Below, in pieces: positions 11,326-24,024 of a stretch of DNA of 64,000 nt. The translations under genes and the position numbers were made by a program. Numbering within the stretch: position 1 is the first letter of the stretch; each line of letters starts with the position of its first letter. Under the pieces are notes generated by a model. That model did no database searches. It had not been told where the DNA came from and saw only the letters and a program-made list of their open reading frames with translations. Source of the DNA: Thelephora terrestris (lineage: Eukaryota; Basidiomycota; Agaricomycetes; Thelephorales; Thelephoraceae); contig WIUZ02000003.1 in the NCBI GenBank assembly GCA_015956445.1, positions 2,046,001-2,110,000 on the forward strand. The letters run 5' to 3'.

Positions 11326-12314
11326 CACTGGGGGCAAGGGTTGGTTTACTGAGTCAGTAAACTGTGAGTAAATCACAAGCAAATGGAAAAAGAACCCAGC
11401 CAAATACTTGCCTGGCAAGCACAAAACAAATTCACAATTTACTGAGCCAATTTACCTGCAATTTACTGGGTTCAGTATGTGCTCAGTATGTTTGCAGTTT
11501 ACTGGGTCATGTGACTATGGTTTACCCATTAGGTAAACCTCGGAAAAATTCACAATTTACTGAACAAATTTACCAGCAATTTACTGGGCCACTTACCCAA
11601 TCAGCATGTTTTTAATTTGCTGAGTGATTTAATCACGATTTACTGGACTCAGTAAACTGCAAGTTTTCTTTCAGTAAATTGGAAATACATGTCAGGTAAA
11701 CTGGGAAAACACGTGACAATTTGATTGTGGTTTACTGGGCTCAGTAAATCAGAAAAAAACCTAACCAGTTTACTGACGATGTACCTGATTGGCTAATTTG
11801 AAAAAAACTCGAAAATTTACCAGGACGTGTCTTTATCAGTAAACTGCAAGTTTTCTTTCAGTAAATCGCAAATACACATAAAGTAAACCAGAAAACACGT
11901 GTAAACTGTAAGTAAATTCAAAGTTTACGTGTTTTCTGGTTTACTTTATGTGTATTTGCGATTTACTGAAAGAAAACTTGCAGTTTACTGAGTCCAGTAA
12001 ATCGTGATTAAATCACTCAGCAAATTAAAAACATACTGATTGGGTAAGTGGCCCAGTAAATTGCTGGTAAATTTGTTCAGTAAATTGTGAATTTTTCCGA
12101 GGTTTACCTAATGGGGAAACTGTGGTCACATGACCCAGTAAACTGTAAACATACTGAGCACATACTGAACCCAGTAAATTGCAGGTAAATTGGCTCAGTA
12201 AATTGTGAATTTGCTTTGCGCTTGCCAGGCAAGTATTTGGCTGGGTTCTTTTTCCATATGCTTGCAATTTGCTTACAGTTTACTAACTCAGTAAACCAAC
12301 CCTTGCCCCCAGTG
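11326..12314. mobile_element. CACTG foldback element type B, 989 bp
   Basis: Starts CACTGGGGGCAAGGGTTGG and ends with the reverse complement. The whole element is one palindrome whose arms contain repeated AGTAAA/TTTACT motifs, centred near 11,905-11,920. It shares only the terminal 15 bp with type A. Flanking triplets (TGA left, TGT right) do not match. Short frames in the arms are mirror images and are not genes. Confidence 0.85.
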
Positions 12315-13245
12315 TGTGGGCTACCTGTCAGGGCCACTCTTCGCCCTTCAGGTACCAGTGCTGTTGGCGAGTCGCAACTCCAACCAACAAGAAACAATGG
12401 GGCAAAGGGGGAACGACGTCCCTATATCCACCCAAAGACTACGTGGTCCAAAACGCGATGGACGAGCGTTCTCCGGTAGGTTGTCCGAATTCACAGCAGG
12501 AGTGCCGAGCCTCTATCAGATCAATCCCTATCTTCTTCTGAGGGCAGAGATAAGAGCCCGAGGATGGCGCCTCAAACTGGTGCTTGATTAAGAGAGCGGC
12601 GAGGAACTCCTTTTCGTAAGCGCGTTCGCCGATTCTTAACGCAAGGCTGAGAGAGAGAGGAGAGCGAACGGGTTCAGAGAGTTACTCGATAAGCTCTTCA
12701 GTGGCCTACAGCAAATACACCGATGCTGCAAGGAGAAGAGGACTTCCCGAGATTTCAAAGATGGGGAGTCCTCAGCTACTTCTACCGGTACTTATATAGG
12801 AGAGTGGCCGGGACATAGATAACCCTATCTAATAATAACTCGGAGTAAAGAAGGGCCGAGAGTAAGCTAGAACAGTAAGCGGCCCGGGTCATAGAATAGA
12901 AATGATAAAGGAATGACTAATGGGTCAGGGTTCGTGAGAGAATAAGAAAGGGGTCATGACGTCGTGTGGGAAAGGAATGACAAAGGATAATATCACATGT
13001 GAAGACAAACCAATGAGAGGACGACGCGTCAGCTCGTCCGATCGGGACAACAAAAGACCGAGTGGGGCTTGAATGGCGAGGGCGAATGTATAGGAAGCCT
13101 GGACCGGTGAAACGATGGTCCGATCCAATGGCGAATAGGACGCGAGCGCTGTCGATGGTCGGATAAAGCGTAGTGCGAACCGGCCGTTGGATCCATCAAA
13201 CTCCCTTCTTCGTAAACCAACACTTCCACCAACCAACTACTCATC

Positions 13246-15952
13246 ATGCCCATGATCTCCGACCGTATCTTCCGTGCTGAGAACAGCACTGCCACCATCG
13301 AGTCTGCCGATCCTCGGTCCGTGCAGAACAAGGGCTACTTTCTGCCGAACGCCAACGTGGCATACCCTAGCTACCGAGAGGCGCGTTGTCACGCGTCACC
13401 GTTTGCTGGCAACAACTGACAACGCTTTCGCAGATCTTCGCAGCCGCCGACAAGGTGGACGCTCGACAGCTGGAGGCAACGATAGCCAAGCCTCCCAGCT
13501 ATTTGACTATGGACGACGAGTTGTGGTATCACAACTTGATCGACCACAAGCTGCAGGAGTCGATGCGAGGGGTCACGTTCAACACCGAGTTGCGAATGCC
13601 ATACGAGACTCCTGTGGCTTCGTCGCTGTGGGGGCTCCTGCGAATGGGGATCTACGACTTGGGGAACGGGGAAGGAAGGTGGCCTGGAGCGACTCGCTCC
13701 CAACACTACACAGCTGCCGTGGGTCACCGCCTTTGGTTCCTATTGAGGACGGAACAGAAAGCGGTGAGTCGGTCTGTGCATCCCGCTTGTGGGATAACAC
13801 TGATGGACTTGTAGACACTGGGGGCAAGGGGTCAAATACCTGGTGGGTACATGCTGAACAAATTGTGATCACAGTCAAAAAGTGATCACAATGTGCCCAG
13901 TGGGGGAAATCTGAATACATTCAAAATGTGCCTGGCCATGTGAGTCCAATGTGTCCAGTGGGCACATTTTGATTGTGATCACAATGTACCCATCAATGTG
14001 ATCTCAATGTGCCCACTGGGGACATTTTGATTGTGATCACAATGTACACATCAATGTGAACTCAATGTGCCTGCTGTGCACATTTTGATTGTGATCACAA
14101 TGTTCCCATCAATGTGTTCTCAATGTACCCAGCTCATTACATAATAGTTTCTTTCACAATGTTGTCCACAATGTGTCCAGCATGTGGCTGAGCCACTCAT
14201 TCAAACTTCTTTCACAAAGTATCCAGTGATGTGTCCATAATGTCCCCAGGGGGTTCTTTTTGAAGTAATCACAATGTAATCACAATATTGTTCAATTTCA
14301 CCATGAACTTTCAAAGAAATCACTATGTGTATGGCTGCACACATTCTAGACACATCACTGGATACTTTGTGAAAGAAGTTTGAATGAGTGGCTCAGCCAC
14401 ATGCTGGACACATTGTGGACAACATTGTGAAAGAAACTATTATGTAATGAGCTGGGTACATTGAGAACACATTGATGGGAACATTGTGATCACAATCAAA
14501 ATGTGCACAGCAGGCACATTAAGTTCACATTGATGTGTACATTGTGATCACAATCAAAATGTCCCCAGTGGGCACATTGAGATCACATTGATGGGTACAT
14601 TGTGATCACAATTAAAATGTGCCTACTGGACACATTGGACTCACATGGCCAGGCACATTTTGAATGTATTCAGATTTCCCCCACTGGGCACATTGTGATC
14701 ACTTGTTGACTGTGATCACAATGTGTTCAGCATGTACCCACCAGGTATTTGACCCCTTGTCCCCAGTGAGAATGAGCGGCTGAAGCGCGAGGTGAAGGAG
14801 GCGAAGGATGACGCCCGCAGGATGTACTCGGAGGCGTTAGACACGAAGAAGACGCTCTTGCTGATGAACGACACGCTCCGCGTGACGTTTGAGAGCGAGA
14901 TGCTGGCGATGCGCGAGGAACATAACCGGTTGGTCGAATCTTTGAAGGAAAGGGACGACACCATCCAACGAGACCTGATCGAGGTTGACCGACGGCTCAA
15001 CCGTCATCGAAGGGCTCTGAATGAGCTCGACACCAAGGTCGGTGCCACTTCTCCTGGTCTTTACCCAAGAGAGCTCACGCCACTTCTAGGTTGACATGTT
15101 GGACGACGCCTTGCCGTTGCTGGGCGCTCGGGTCGAGTCGATGAGCGAACGGTTGTGCCACTGTCGTACACGTTCGGTGGCTGCGGTTCGCGACGAGTCT
15201 GGAGATGAGTCGATTCCGGATCGGATGGCTTCTCCCATAGGTGGGATGTCGGTTGACATATTTGGCCTGTCCACTGACATCCTTTTTAGCTTCCGATGGG
15301 TCGTATCGCACACCTGCGCATACCGATGGCGGGGAGGAGGTCGTTCGTGAGACGTCCGAAGAGACGGCCGTGAACCCGGTTAGTAGTTCTCCCGAGTTGG
15401 AGTACGCGGGGGAGAACGAGGTGGCCGTTCCGGTTCCGCCTCCGTCGATCTCTCCGGTGCGTGGGCAGCGTTCTATCCGTGCTCGTCGTTGGGTTCCTTA
15501 TCGTGGGGCACTTCGTCCAGCGCACCGCATGCGTCCCAGTAATCCAGACGCTGTCCGCCAGGGTGGAGACATTGAGTCCACTGTCTTATTCCGATGCGAC
15601 GATGCTTCAGTGTCGCGTGGATCGCGGCGAGTTGATTCCGGTGGAGTCCGTCGACGTGAACGGCTTAACCGACCTTACGCTCTTGTCGGTCCAGCGTGCA
15701 GCGGAGGCTGTTTGCCTGGTGGCTCAACTGACCGAGAGAGTGGAGGGCTGGTCAGTCCAGAGGACTCTGGATCAGACTACGGTCGATTCAGCGAGGAACC
15801 GCCTGCGCGCCGAGGTTCAGCTGGTCGCAGCTCATCGTCTGGAGGAAGCTCGGGTCGTCGAGATGGTCGACGAGGAAGTCGACGAGAATGTCTCGGAGGG
15901 GACGGAGGAGGAGATTGCCAGTGCTGAGGAGTACTGGCAGACCAGATCTTGA
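13246..15952 (+). CDS. E1 antisense gene: coiled-coil protein with Cys motif
   Basis: The gene starts at 13246 (MPMISDRIFRAENS) and has several exons. Visible parts are an N-terminal domain with DDELWYHNLI and LWGLLRMGIYDL, a long coiled coil starting NERLKREVKEAKDDARR, a CHCRTR cysteine motif, then a proline/serine and acidic tail. The same order is found in the F-family gene (DDELW, LWYTLQRGIYD, ERLEREVKEAK, CNCKEG), so the two are homologues. Foldback A3 sits in the intron before the coiled-coil exon. Over the last third two long open frames overlap. I do not recognise the family; a structural or nucleic-acid-packaging role is only a guess. Confidence 0.65.
13816..14768. mobile_element. 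CACTG foldback element A3, 953 bp
   Basis: CACTG...CAGTG palindrome flanked by AGA (13813-13815, 14769-14771). The empty site is preserved in E2 near 31280, where the same intron-exon border is uninterrupted; this proves a 3-bp TSD. The insertion sits at the splice acceptor of the E1 gene. Confidence 0.93.
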
Positions 15953-16203
15953 CGGCTAGGGTTTGTACACCTCAGTCCTCGTCCATAGAGTCCGGGCGGA
16001 TTCAACTCCGTCGGTTTGGTAGTCTTGTGTCTTCGCTGTGCGCGCGTGTGTAATATCATCTGTGTCCTTGTCTGTGCTCCTTGATGACGTGTGAGTCGTG
16101 ATAAGGGAAACGATAAGATAAGAAAGGGGTATAGGTAAGGAAAGTGGTCGAAAGTTGGGTGCGAAAATGGTTCAAAAAGAAGTTAAAATTCAGCACGCTG
16201 ACA

Positions 16204-17839
16204 CTACCCTTGCGATTCTTCCGGAACAGCTTGTTGCCAACAAGGAAGTAGTCTGTGGCTTGGCGAATGAACTGCCAGTAGTCGTGGTCAGAAAGGTCTG
16301 GAGGGCGCTCCAGGTCGGATAGGAACCTCTGTATCACGACCAGCCGTTCTTCGCGACAGAGGCCTTTGGGAGACTGGGGGATCGCGGCATCAGTCTCAGA
16401 ATCCGGCGAAGAGGATCGCGACGGGGCGGCAGAGTCGTCGGGAGGTTCTGGAGAGGGTCGAGGGGAAGAAGAGGAGGCATGCAGAGCTGGTTCGGGTTCA
16501 ATGGCGAATAGTATAGAAGGTGCCGGGTCTAGGGGGGATCGAGGTGTGTTGACTTCAAGGAAGAATCCTGCGCCGAGGTCTATCCACTCTTCTAGTTCGT
16601 CCGGATCGTCGGGAGGTGGATCCTCAGGGGCGCGAGGACAACGGGAGAGACCATCAGCTCCGGTGTGCTTGTCAGCGGGGACGTGGACGAGTTCGAAGTC
16701 GAAGAGCAGGATGGCGGATATCCATCGGTTCACGGCATCGTTGGGATGGAGCGTAGGGTTATTGAGCATCCCTTTGATAAACTTGGCATCCATTTCCACA
16801 GTGAGTTTCTTCACGCCGATGGTGTAAATCTGTGTCTGCTTGAGTGCGCGAAACAGCCCAAAGAGCTCGAGCTTGGCCTGAGAGTATCGCGACTCGCGAT
16901 CGTTGAACGTGATGGACCCGAATTGACTGGGGTAGCGCTTGCCGTCTTCACCGACCTGAAGGAGAATGAAACCAACACCGTTCATGCAGGAGTCGACGGC
17001 TAGGATGACTGGGCGTTGCGACTCGTAGTCGATAGGGCGTAGAGCTGGTGAGTTTACGATCGCAGCCTTGAGGTTCTCGATAGCTGCCAACTGCAGGGGT
17101 CTGATTTCGAAGGGTTCGTCTTTCCGTGTTAGCTGGATGAGGGGCCTTGCGACGAGAGTGTAGTTCTTGATGAAGATTCAAAGGACTCCACAGGTTCCCA
17201 GAAAAGCTCGAACCTCTGAGACATTCGTCGGGACTGGCCAGTCCTGGATGGCCTGGATTCACGAAGGATCCGCGATACGACCTTCGTAAGTACAGATGTG
17301 TCCAAGGATGTCGGCCTGAGGTACTCCGATGAAGGCCTTCTTCCCGCTAAACGTAGCCCCGTAGGACTTGACATGCTGGATGATCCGGTGGACTGCTTGG
17401 AAGTGCTCCCAGACGAATCGTCGAATGCCTGGGTTTTCGGGGATGGTCTTGTACGTTCCGTCGGGAAGCTCGTATCGCGACTTTGGGCCTTTGATGGGGA
17501 CGTCGTCGGCGAAAGGCTGGGTCCAGTGCGGGATTTCGGGTCGAAGAATGTGGGAGACGTCTCCCTGTAGCACGGCTGGGGAGTTGGTCCAACCCATCGG
17601 TAGAACTGTGAGTTGGAACGCGCCAAGGGGAGTGTTGAACGTGGTCATGTCGCGAGAGTCGGGATGAAGCTGGCGCTGGTCGAAGGAAACGTATAGGTCA
17701 AGCGTGGTGTAGATGGAGCGACCAGCGAAGTCTTCGGCAACCACATCAGTGTAGGGAGGCATGGCAGTGTTCTTGATCGTAACGGCGTTGAGAGGCTCCA
17801 GGGAATGGACCAGACGTAAGGACTTCCCATCCTTCTTGT
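16204..17839 (-). mobile_element. Gypsy fossil G1: RT C-terminal part, RNase H, start of integrase
   Basis: Minus-strand coding remains of a Ty3/Gypsy polyprotein. Going along the minus strand from 17839 there is the rest of reverse transcriptase (palm and thumb, with AFQLTVLPMGWTNSP and ADDVPIK in the place of the catalytic block), then RNase H (VILAVDSCMNGVGFILLQV, SRYSQAKLELFGL) and a proline-rich linker, then the first residues before the integrase zinc finger. E1 cuts it on the downstream side and foldback C on the upstream side. The copy is broken in several places and is old compared with the insertions it hosts. Confidence 0.88.
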
Positions 17840-18958
17840 CACTGGGGGCAAGGGGGTACTTACCCAGTGGGTACATTGTGAGTTCATTGTGGGTTTTGAA
17901 ACCATTCGCCCAGTTGTTACCCACCAGGTACTTTTTGGGTATTTTTTGAAAGATACCCATCAATTCGCCCGCATTTTACCTACTGGGTACATGGTGGGTA
18001 CTTTGTAAAAGTACCCACTCAGGAACCCAGTGGGTATTTTTTGAGCGAAACCCCTGGGTTCTTTCACAATTTACTTTCCAATGTGCTCATCACAAACTTG
18101 AGCCACTCGTTGAGAGTTCTTTCACAAAATACCCACCAATCTGATCAAAATGTACCCAGTGGGGTTTTTTCAAAGAACTCACAAAGAACTAACATTGTGG
18201 CTCAGTTTTACCACAAACTCTCAAAGAACCCATTGAGTATCTGGTTGAGTACATTGTGATCAGATTGTCAGGCCGACGCGACCTCTACAGTTCGATAACA
18301 CTCTTGTTATCCAAACCTATCACACTTAGGGGTCAAACACACAGTTATAACCCTATTGCAAACCTAGGGATATCGGAAGTCTCTTCACGGACTAGATTGG
18401 ATAAGAGGAGAAAGAAGGAGACAAGGGTCTTCAGGCACTCTTGCTCTAAGCACACAGCAGTAGAGGTCACGGAGAGTCTGATGATAACAAATCTAAGGAG
18501 TACAGGCTAAACTACTCGGAGTATATATACTACTTAGATTTGTGATGTGACCGTTACATGTAACTATACTAATGATACAAACACAGACAAACATGGTCCG
18601 TGCACAGCACTGCATGGTCTGTGCGTTACGTGGTGACTAATGCTACAAATTATCAGCTGATAAACGAAAGTGTGGCGGCCAATAGCAATTTGAGAGCATT
18701 ACAGAGCAATTACAAAGCATGACGTATCCTGAGAATGTTCGGAAGGAATGTGGGTATGGCTGACTAACAGCCAATAGTAAAAGGGGAGCATATGACTAAA
18801 GATAGGGGCATATGATGTCATGTGGGTCATGCGCAGTAAACAATAGAAATGATGACTCAACTCCTGAGTCGTGGAAGGGGCGTGGCGTTTGGTATATAAC
18901 CAAAGGGGGTTGGATGACTGGTCTCCCAACAAACCCACCTTTGTTACACACAGCCAAC

Positions 18959-20757
18959 ATGCCTCGTGCTTCTACTCGAAATCCCACCCGTCGTTCTTCC
19001 TCCTACTCTCCTGTCACTGGGGGCAGGGGCACCTGGAATCAGTGATTACATCTTGATTACATGGTGAGTTCATGTGCACTTTTCAATAATTGTAATCGCC
19101 GATTCCAGGTTGATTACATTTAAAATGTTACCTTGACATGTAATCCAACTGTTGCCACCAACTCCATTTGAAATTTCCTCAAGATGTTCCCAAGCAATGT
19201 TTCCTGAATGTGCCCAGTGGGTACATTGTGGAAACATCTCATGTTTTTGAGTGCATTTAGATTACATCTCGGACGATTGAAGAACATGCTGATTACATTG
19301 CAATATCATTTTTGCCGACAGGTCAAAAACATCTCAGAAACATTTGTCGAGAACATTTCAAATGTAATTGGTGAACATTGGTTGGATTACATGTCAAGGT
19401 AACATTTGAGATGTAATCAACCTGGAATTGGCGATCACAATTATTGAAAAGTGCACATGAATTCACCATGTAATCAAGATGTAATCACCGATTCCAGGTG
19501 CCCCTGCCCCCAGTGTGTACAGGAGAGTAACTTCAACATCGACCGCTTCTCCCATGCCCGTCGGGATCCTACCCGCCCTTATCCTACTTTGGGAGCCGTT
19601 ATGGACCGGACCGCCACCGCCGACCCTAATGAGGGGTTCTCTGATTTAGGTGGGGGCCCTGCTTGCGAATTCCGATTTAGGAAACCAAGCTAACTCCTTT
19701 TAGGTTTCAGGGACTTTCTCCAAGCTGCTCGAAGGGTGTCTCGGCGCAAGTTGGCGCGCATCGAGACTAACCCTTATGCGAACGAACTCCTTAATAGGGG
19801 TGTTGAGTTCGTGACCGAGACCAACGAGACCTTCAACTCCGTGTTGGAGGCCAGCGTTCTCCATACGGGGAACGTTGGGTCCATGCTGATGGACGAAGTG
19901 GCTCACGTCAACGAGCGCATCGATGGTCGTCGCGAGGAGATAGAAGCCTTGGAGAATTGGAAAGAGGATATGCAAGGTGTCATTCATGGGCAGGAAGATA
20001 GCGTTGTTCGGCAGGGGGCCGATATCGATTTGTTGAAAGTAAGAAAGTTTGGGTCAGGAGTAATTGACCTTTCTAACTCAAACTTTCTTTTAGGGAGAGG
20101 TGTCCACTCTCAAGGACTTGGTCCGGGCCCTGGTTACTAAAACCGGAGAATTGGAGGACGATAAGGTAAGGGGTAGGGGTTGAAGATAATTGATCTCTTC
20201 TAACCCTATTCCTTTAGGTTCGCCTTACTCGTCGTGTCTCCGAGTTGACCGGAGAAGTCCGGGATCTCCAGAGGAGGTGTAACGAGCCGGAGGTCCGAGT
20301 CGAAGAAGAGGAGGGGGAAGAAGTTCTGTATCGGGCCGGGTCGCCGATAATTCCCAATCGGGCTGAGTCGCCACCCGCTCGTTTGTTGGTTCGTCACGAG
20401 AACAGGTTGGTTCCTGTTGATGATGAGGTTATCGAGATTGGGAGCGACGAGTTCTATCAGAACTTGGGAGTCGTTCGTCGGGACACCCCTCGTCCTGGAT
20501 TCGTATCTACTCCTTGGGGTAGTCGCCGTCAATGGCCTGCTCTGGAGTACGATCCGTATGCCGAGTTCGTTCCTGATAGCGAACCGAACTCTGACACAGA
20601 GCTTCCAGATTATGACGACTTGTCGGACGTAGACCCGAACGAGATCCGGGAGCAGAACTGGTTGAATGAGGAGTTGGTGAGATCGGCATTGGAAGTAGTA
20701 CAAAGGATTCGAAGAGATATTGATGTCAGGAACATGGTATTTTTAAACTTTTTATAA
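18959..20757 (+). CDS. D1 antisense gene, interrupted by a foldback and by F1
   Basis: Starts MPRASTRNPTRRSS at 18959, about 60 bp after a TATA box (GGTATATAAC, 18891-18900). Foldback IV-a lies in the first exon and F1 lies at the very end of the gene. Between them are a long coiled-coil exon (HVNERIDGRREEIEALENW), a short exon and a last exon with acidic, proline-rich sequence. The uninterrupted version is in D2 (34562-35825). Function unknown. Confidence 0.6.
19015..19515. mobile_element. CACTG foldback element IV-a, 501 bp
   Basis: Starts CACTGGGGGCAGGGGCACC and ends with the complement; TSD TGT (19012-19014, 19516-19518). The empty site is seen in D2 near 34612. Both arms contain TTACAT/ATGTAA repeats. 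Same length as copy IV-b. Confidence 0.92.
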
Positions 20758-23700
20758 CACGCTCTTTCGTCGAACTCTTCTTACCAATTCTTATGTTTGA
20801 ATGATTCACTCTCCTTATCCTTCACACCAATCATTCGAAACACACACACGCGCGTACTATTCCCAGCGAATCCACAACGAGCTATACAAAGCACTATCCA
20901 AGTCCATCAAAAATCGACACTATCTACGGCAGGCCGGAAGGTCACCAAACGTCCATCCCGGAGATCGTAGTGCTGACCCCTCCTCGCAAGGACCTCCCCA
21001 AACATGGCGTCACCATCTTCGGCACTCAGCTGAACGACTAGTTCAAGCCGATAGGAAGAGATGCCTTCGAGCGGACCGATCAGCCTCCCAGATGTCACTG
21101 AACTCTGGAACACCTGGTCCCACATCGCCATCACCGGGTGACTGCTCGACAGCACTATCGACGTAGTCGGCAAGCGACCCTCCGTCTCCCTCGTCGGACC
21201 CCTGGGTGGGATCCTGTCTTGCGAGTCGTAGCTGGTGGCGAAGCTGGATCTCCGACTCGACCTGTCGGTAGGGACGGTGGACCCGATAGCGGAACTCTCG
21301 TCCTCCACCTCGACCAGACTGGTCACCATCCGACTCAACTGGTCGAGGATAAGGATTAGCCGATGGAGCCATGCGATGAGCAGGACGGCGTCGAGAGCGT
21401 TTGCAACGTTGCCCCTTAGTCACCGGACGTACCTCGGCGACCCTCGGAGCATCTTCGGCTCGGTCAACCTCCATGACCTCATCCTCGATCTTCACCAACT
21501 GATGGATCGGCTGCAATACACAGCGCCCACAGTTCTCCTTGTCGGAAGCGGCCAAGGTAGAAGCCGGACCTGGAGTCGGAACGGGAACCGCGTTCTCGAT
21601 TGGAGGCGTCGCATAGGACGACGGGTTAGGCGATGGCAGTACCACCTCGTCGGCGTACTCCAACTCGAACGGAACCTCGGCTGTCCCCTGACCAACCAAC
21701 TTGGGGCCCTCCTTACAGTTACAGGTTTTGTCCTGCAAGGACTCGACCTGCGCTGACAACACAGCCACCACGTTTTCGAGTTCTTCGGTCTAGAAGAAGT
21801 GTCAGCTTCCCTCATTTCGTCTTCGAGATGAGGAAAGCTACCTTTTCATCCCTCCTGGCCAACGCCCCCTTGATGTTGTTATCCCTGACCTTCAGACCGG
21901 CGATCAACTCTTGATGGTTAGCCACCATTGCCTCCAACGCCTCGTTCGTCCCCTGTTGGAAGGCCGCCAAGGTCTCCTTCAATTGAAGACCCTCTGCTGA
22001 TAGACGAAGGACGTCTGCCTTCGCTTCCTTTACCTCCCGCTCCAATCGTTCAACCTAGGCAGTCTGATTAGTCGAGAGTCATACTCGAATATTCAGACAG
22101 AAAACCTACCCGGCTTTCTCCCTCCCGAACGAGCGACCACAAGAGGCTAGTGGAAGCGGTAGCATGACGGACGGCCCGAGGAACGGTAGCTCCGTGCTCC
22201 AATAGGTCCTGATCGTAGATTCCCCTCTGCAGGGTGTACCAGAGCTCCTTCTTGATCGGATGCTCCAACTCTCCGAACCTACCCCTCATCTGGAAAGCCA
22301 CCTTCTCGGCGATGATCGTACGGACCCAGAGCTCGTCATCCCAGGTCAACCCCATCAAATGAGGCATCGTCTCCCTGAGACGTTCGGCGTCCACTTCCGT
22401 GACGACCTCCAAGATCTAGAAGCCGTTAGCTGGACATCAACGCCCAAAAGAACGTAACCTCTACCTAGAGGAAGGCGTTAGTGCTAGCACACAAAGCTCT
22501 AGGTCTCCCCCATACCTGGTCATCCGTGGTATAGGGAGTCCCAGCCGCACAGGCGTAGGTCTTGCGAGCGGCGGCACGACGGTCAATACGGGAGATGGTG
22601 GAGATACCATTGGCGACTTTGTAGGTATGGTTGTTGGGGAAGGACATGTTTTGGTAAGATGATGGGGAAGTTGTTGGTGTTGCTGATCAAGGATGGCTCC
22701 AAGAAGACGTCCTTCTTATAGCCTAGATCGGTGATCCTTCACGTGACCTACCTCGACGAACCTCATTGGTCCGGGTCACATCAACTTCCGCCCCTGTACC
22801 ATCATCGTCGGCTTACTACATCAAGCTGACACCTCGGCCCGCGGGACGGCCTTGGAAGAACTTCGCTCCGGAACGCCTAGAACGCGCGCGCACTAAAAAT
22901 AGGTCTCAAGACCCTGATGACCCCTTTATGACATCACGAACCCCTTTTACGACCCCTCATGACTTTACGATTACGATCAACCCTGGACCCTGATCACACA
23001 CGTGGACAGTCACATCACAGTCTCCTAACCGGAGGAAGGACTCGCCGCTATTCGGAAGCATCGCCTTAGGATTCTTCTGGTTAGCCCAGCGCATGTGGAG
23101 TAGCCGTTAGCGTGAAACGCCGGCGAATCTGTAATCCCTCATGTCCCATGAGTCTAGGCCTGACCTCCTCATGTTCGGACGTACGTTGAGGTTGCCACTA
23201 GTCCGTGATGCTGTTACCGCCTACAGACAACAAGGGATGTTTGCATGGCTCTACTCCCGAATCCGCTGGTACAACTATGTAAAGGGAGATTGCCACCTGA
23301 CCCTTGGGTGTGATCCCCAGGTACGAACTTTCACGACCCCTATGCCCCTATTTCTTTTAGGACTAGTGTTATCTTTACCCCTATGTTTCATGCGGACATT
23401 CCTTATCTTTTATGCAATCCTTCACACGCTAGTAAGGCCCTTTGTCCTTTATCTTCCCATGCGTCACATTTGTTCGCTTCCCTTACTTAGCGTTCTCACA
23501 CTCCTTATCTCCCTTTGTTCTGGACTTGATAAGGGTATATTAGGGTATTGACGTCATGGCCACTCCTTTAGTATAAGTAGCAACTGTGGCTGTATCGTAG
23601 TACCTTAGTTTTGTTACCTCAGGAAATCCTCTGCCCTTCTCAGCCCAGTTGCAGTTAAGGACAAGTCAGAGTTTCTTGTTTGATCCAAGACATCCCCATC

Positions 23701-24024
23701 TGCTCTCCCTCCCGCTCTGCGCGTCAACTGCGCCTCGTAACTATAGACTCTCAGCAGTCATATTAGAACACCTCGAGCGTCCAGTCGATCAACTGGTGGA
23801 GTCATCAATCCTGTTGTAGGGATCAACCCTTGCTTGTTAAACCGAACGAAGTACGGTTTAGGTTGGGTTTCTCTTTAGGATTTCGACCTGACTTGTAGTG
23901 ACCTCGGACAACCTACCGGAAGAATAGAGACGTGATCGTTCTCTCACAAGCTAGTTGGACTAGTGAGTACTCTGCGGAGTCGGCTCAGTGCACTGGTAGT
24001 TGTTGGGGTAGAGTGGCCCTGACA
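20724..24024 (+). mobile_element. F1: TG...CA element with antisense gene, uninterrupted, 3,301 bp
   Basis: Starts TGTCAGGAACATGG and ends GAGTGGCCCTGACA; TSD ATTGA (20719-20723, 24025-24029) in the tail of the D1 gene, whose empty site is seen in D2. A plus-strand TATA (GTATAAGTAG, 23571-23580) leaves about 445 bp to the right end, like R-U5. The gene is on the minus strand, antisense to this promoter. This is the cleanest F copy. Confidence 0.88.
20907..22647 (-). CDS. F1 antisense gene: coiled-coil protein with CNC motif
   Basis: Starts MSFPNNHTYKVANG at 22647, downstream of a minus-strand TATA (GGCTATAAGAAGG, about 22711-22723). Exons follow at about 22412-22110 (MGLTWDDELW, LWYTLQRGIYD), 22060-21840 (coiled coil, ERLEREVKEAKADVLRL), and 21790 to 21043 (CNCKEG, then a proline-rich and acidic region ending FLSA). 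A second open frame (20907-21338) overlaps the last exon in the +1 register and extends beyond it; it contains MWDQVFQSSVTSGRL. The layout equals that of the E gene. No known family recognised. Confidence 0.65.

Larger units (their letters stand above)
12326..16203 (-). mobile_element. E1: TG...CA element with antisense gene (probable giant solo LTR)
   Basis: Starts TGTCAGGGCCACTC and ends CAGCACGCTGACA, flanked by the 5-bp duplication CTACC (12321-12325, 16204-16208). It lies in Gypsy G1. Without foldback A3 and its TSD it is 2,922 bp; sister E2 is 2,933 bp. A minus-strand TATA (CCTATATAAG, 12791-12800) points to the left end, leaving about 465 bp as an R-U5-like segment. A plus-strand gene fills the other part. 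There is no reverse transcriptase, primer site or second LTR. TG...CA ends with a 5-bp TSD are the mark of Gypsy-type integration. Confidence 0.82.
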
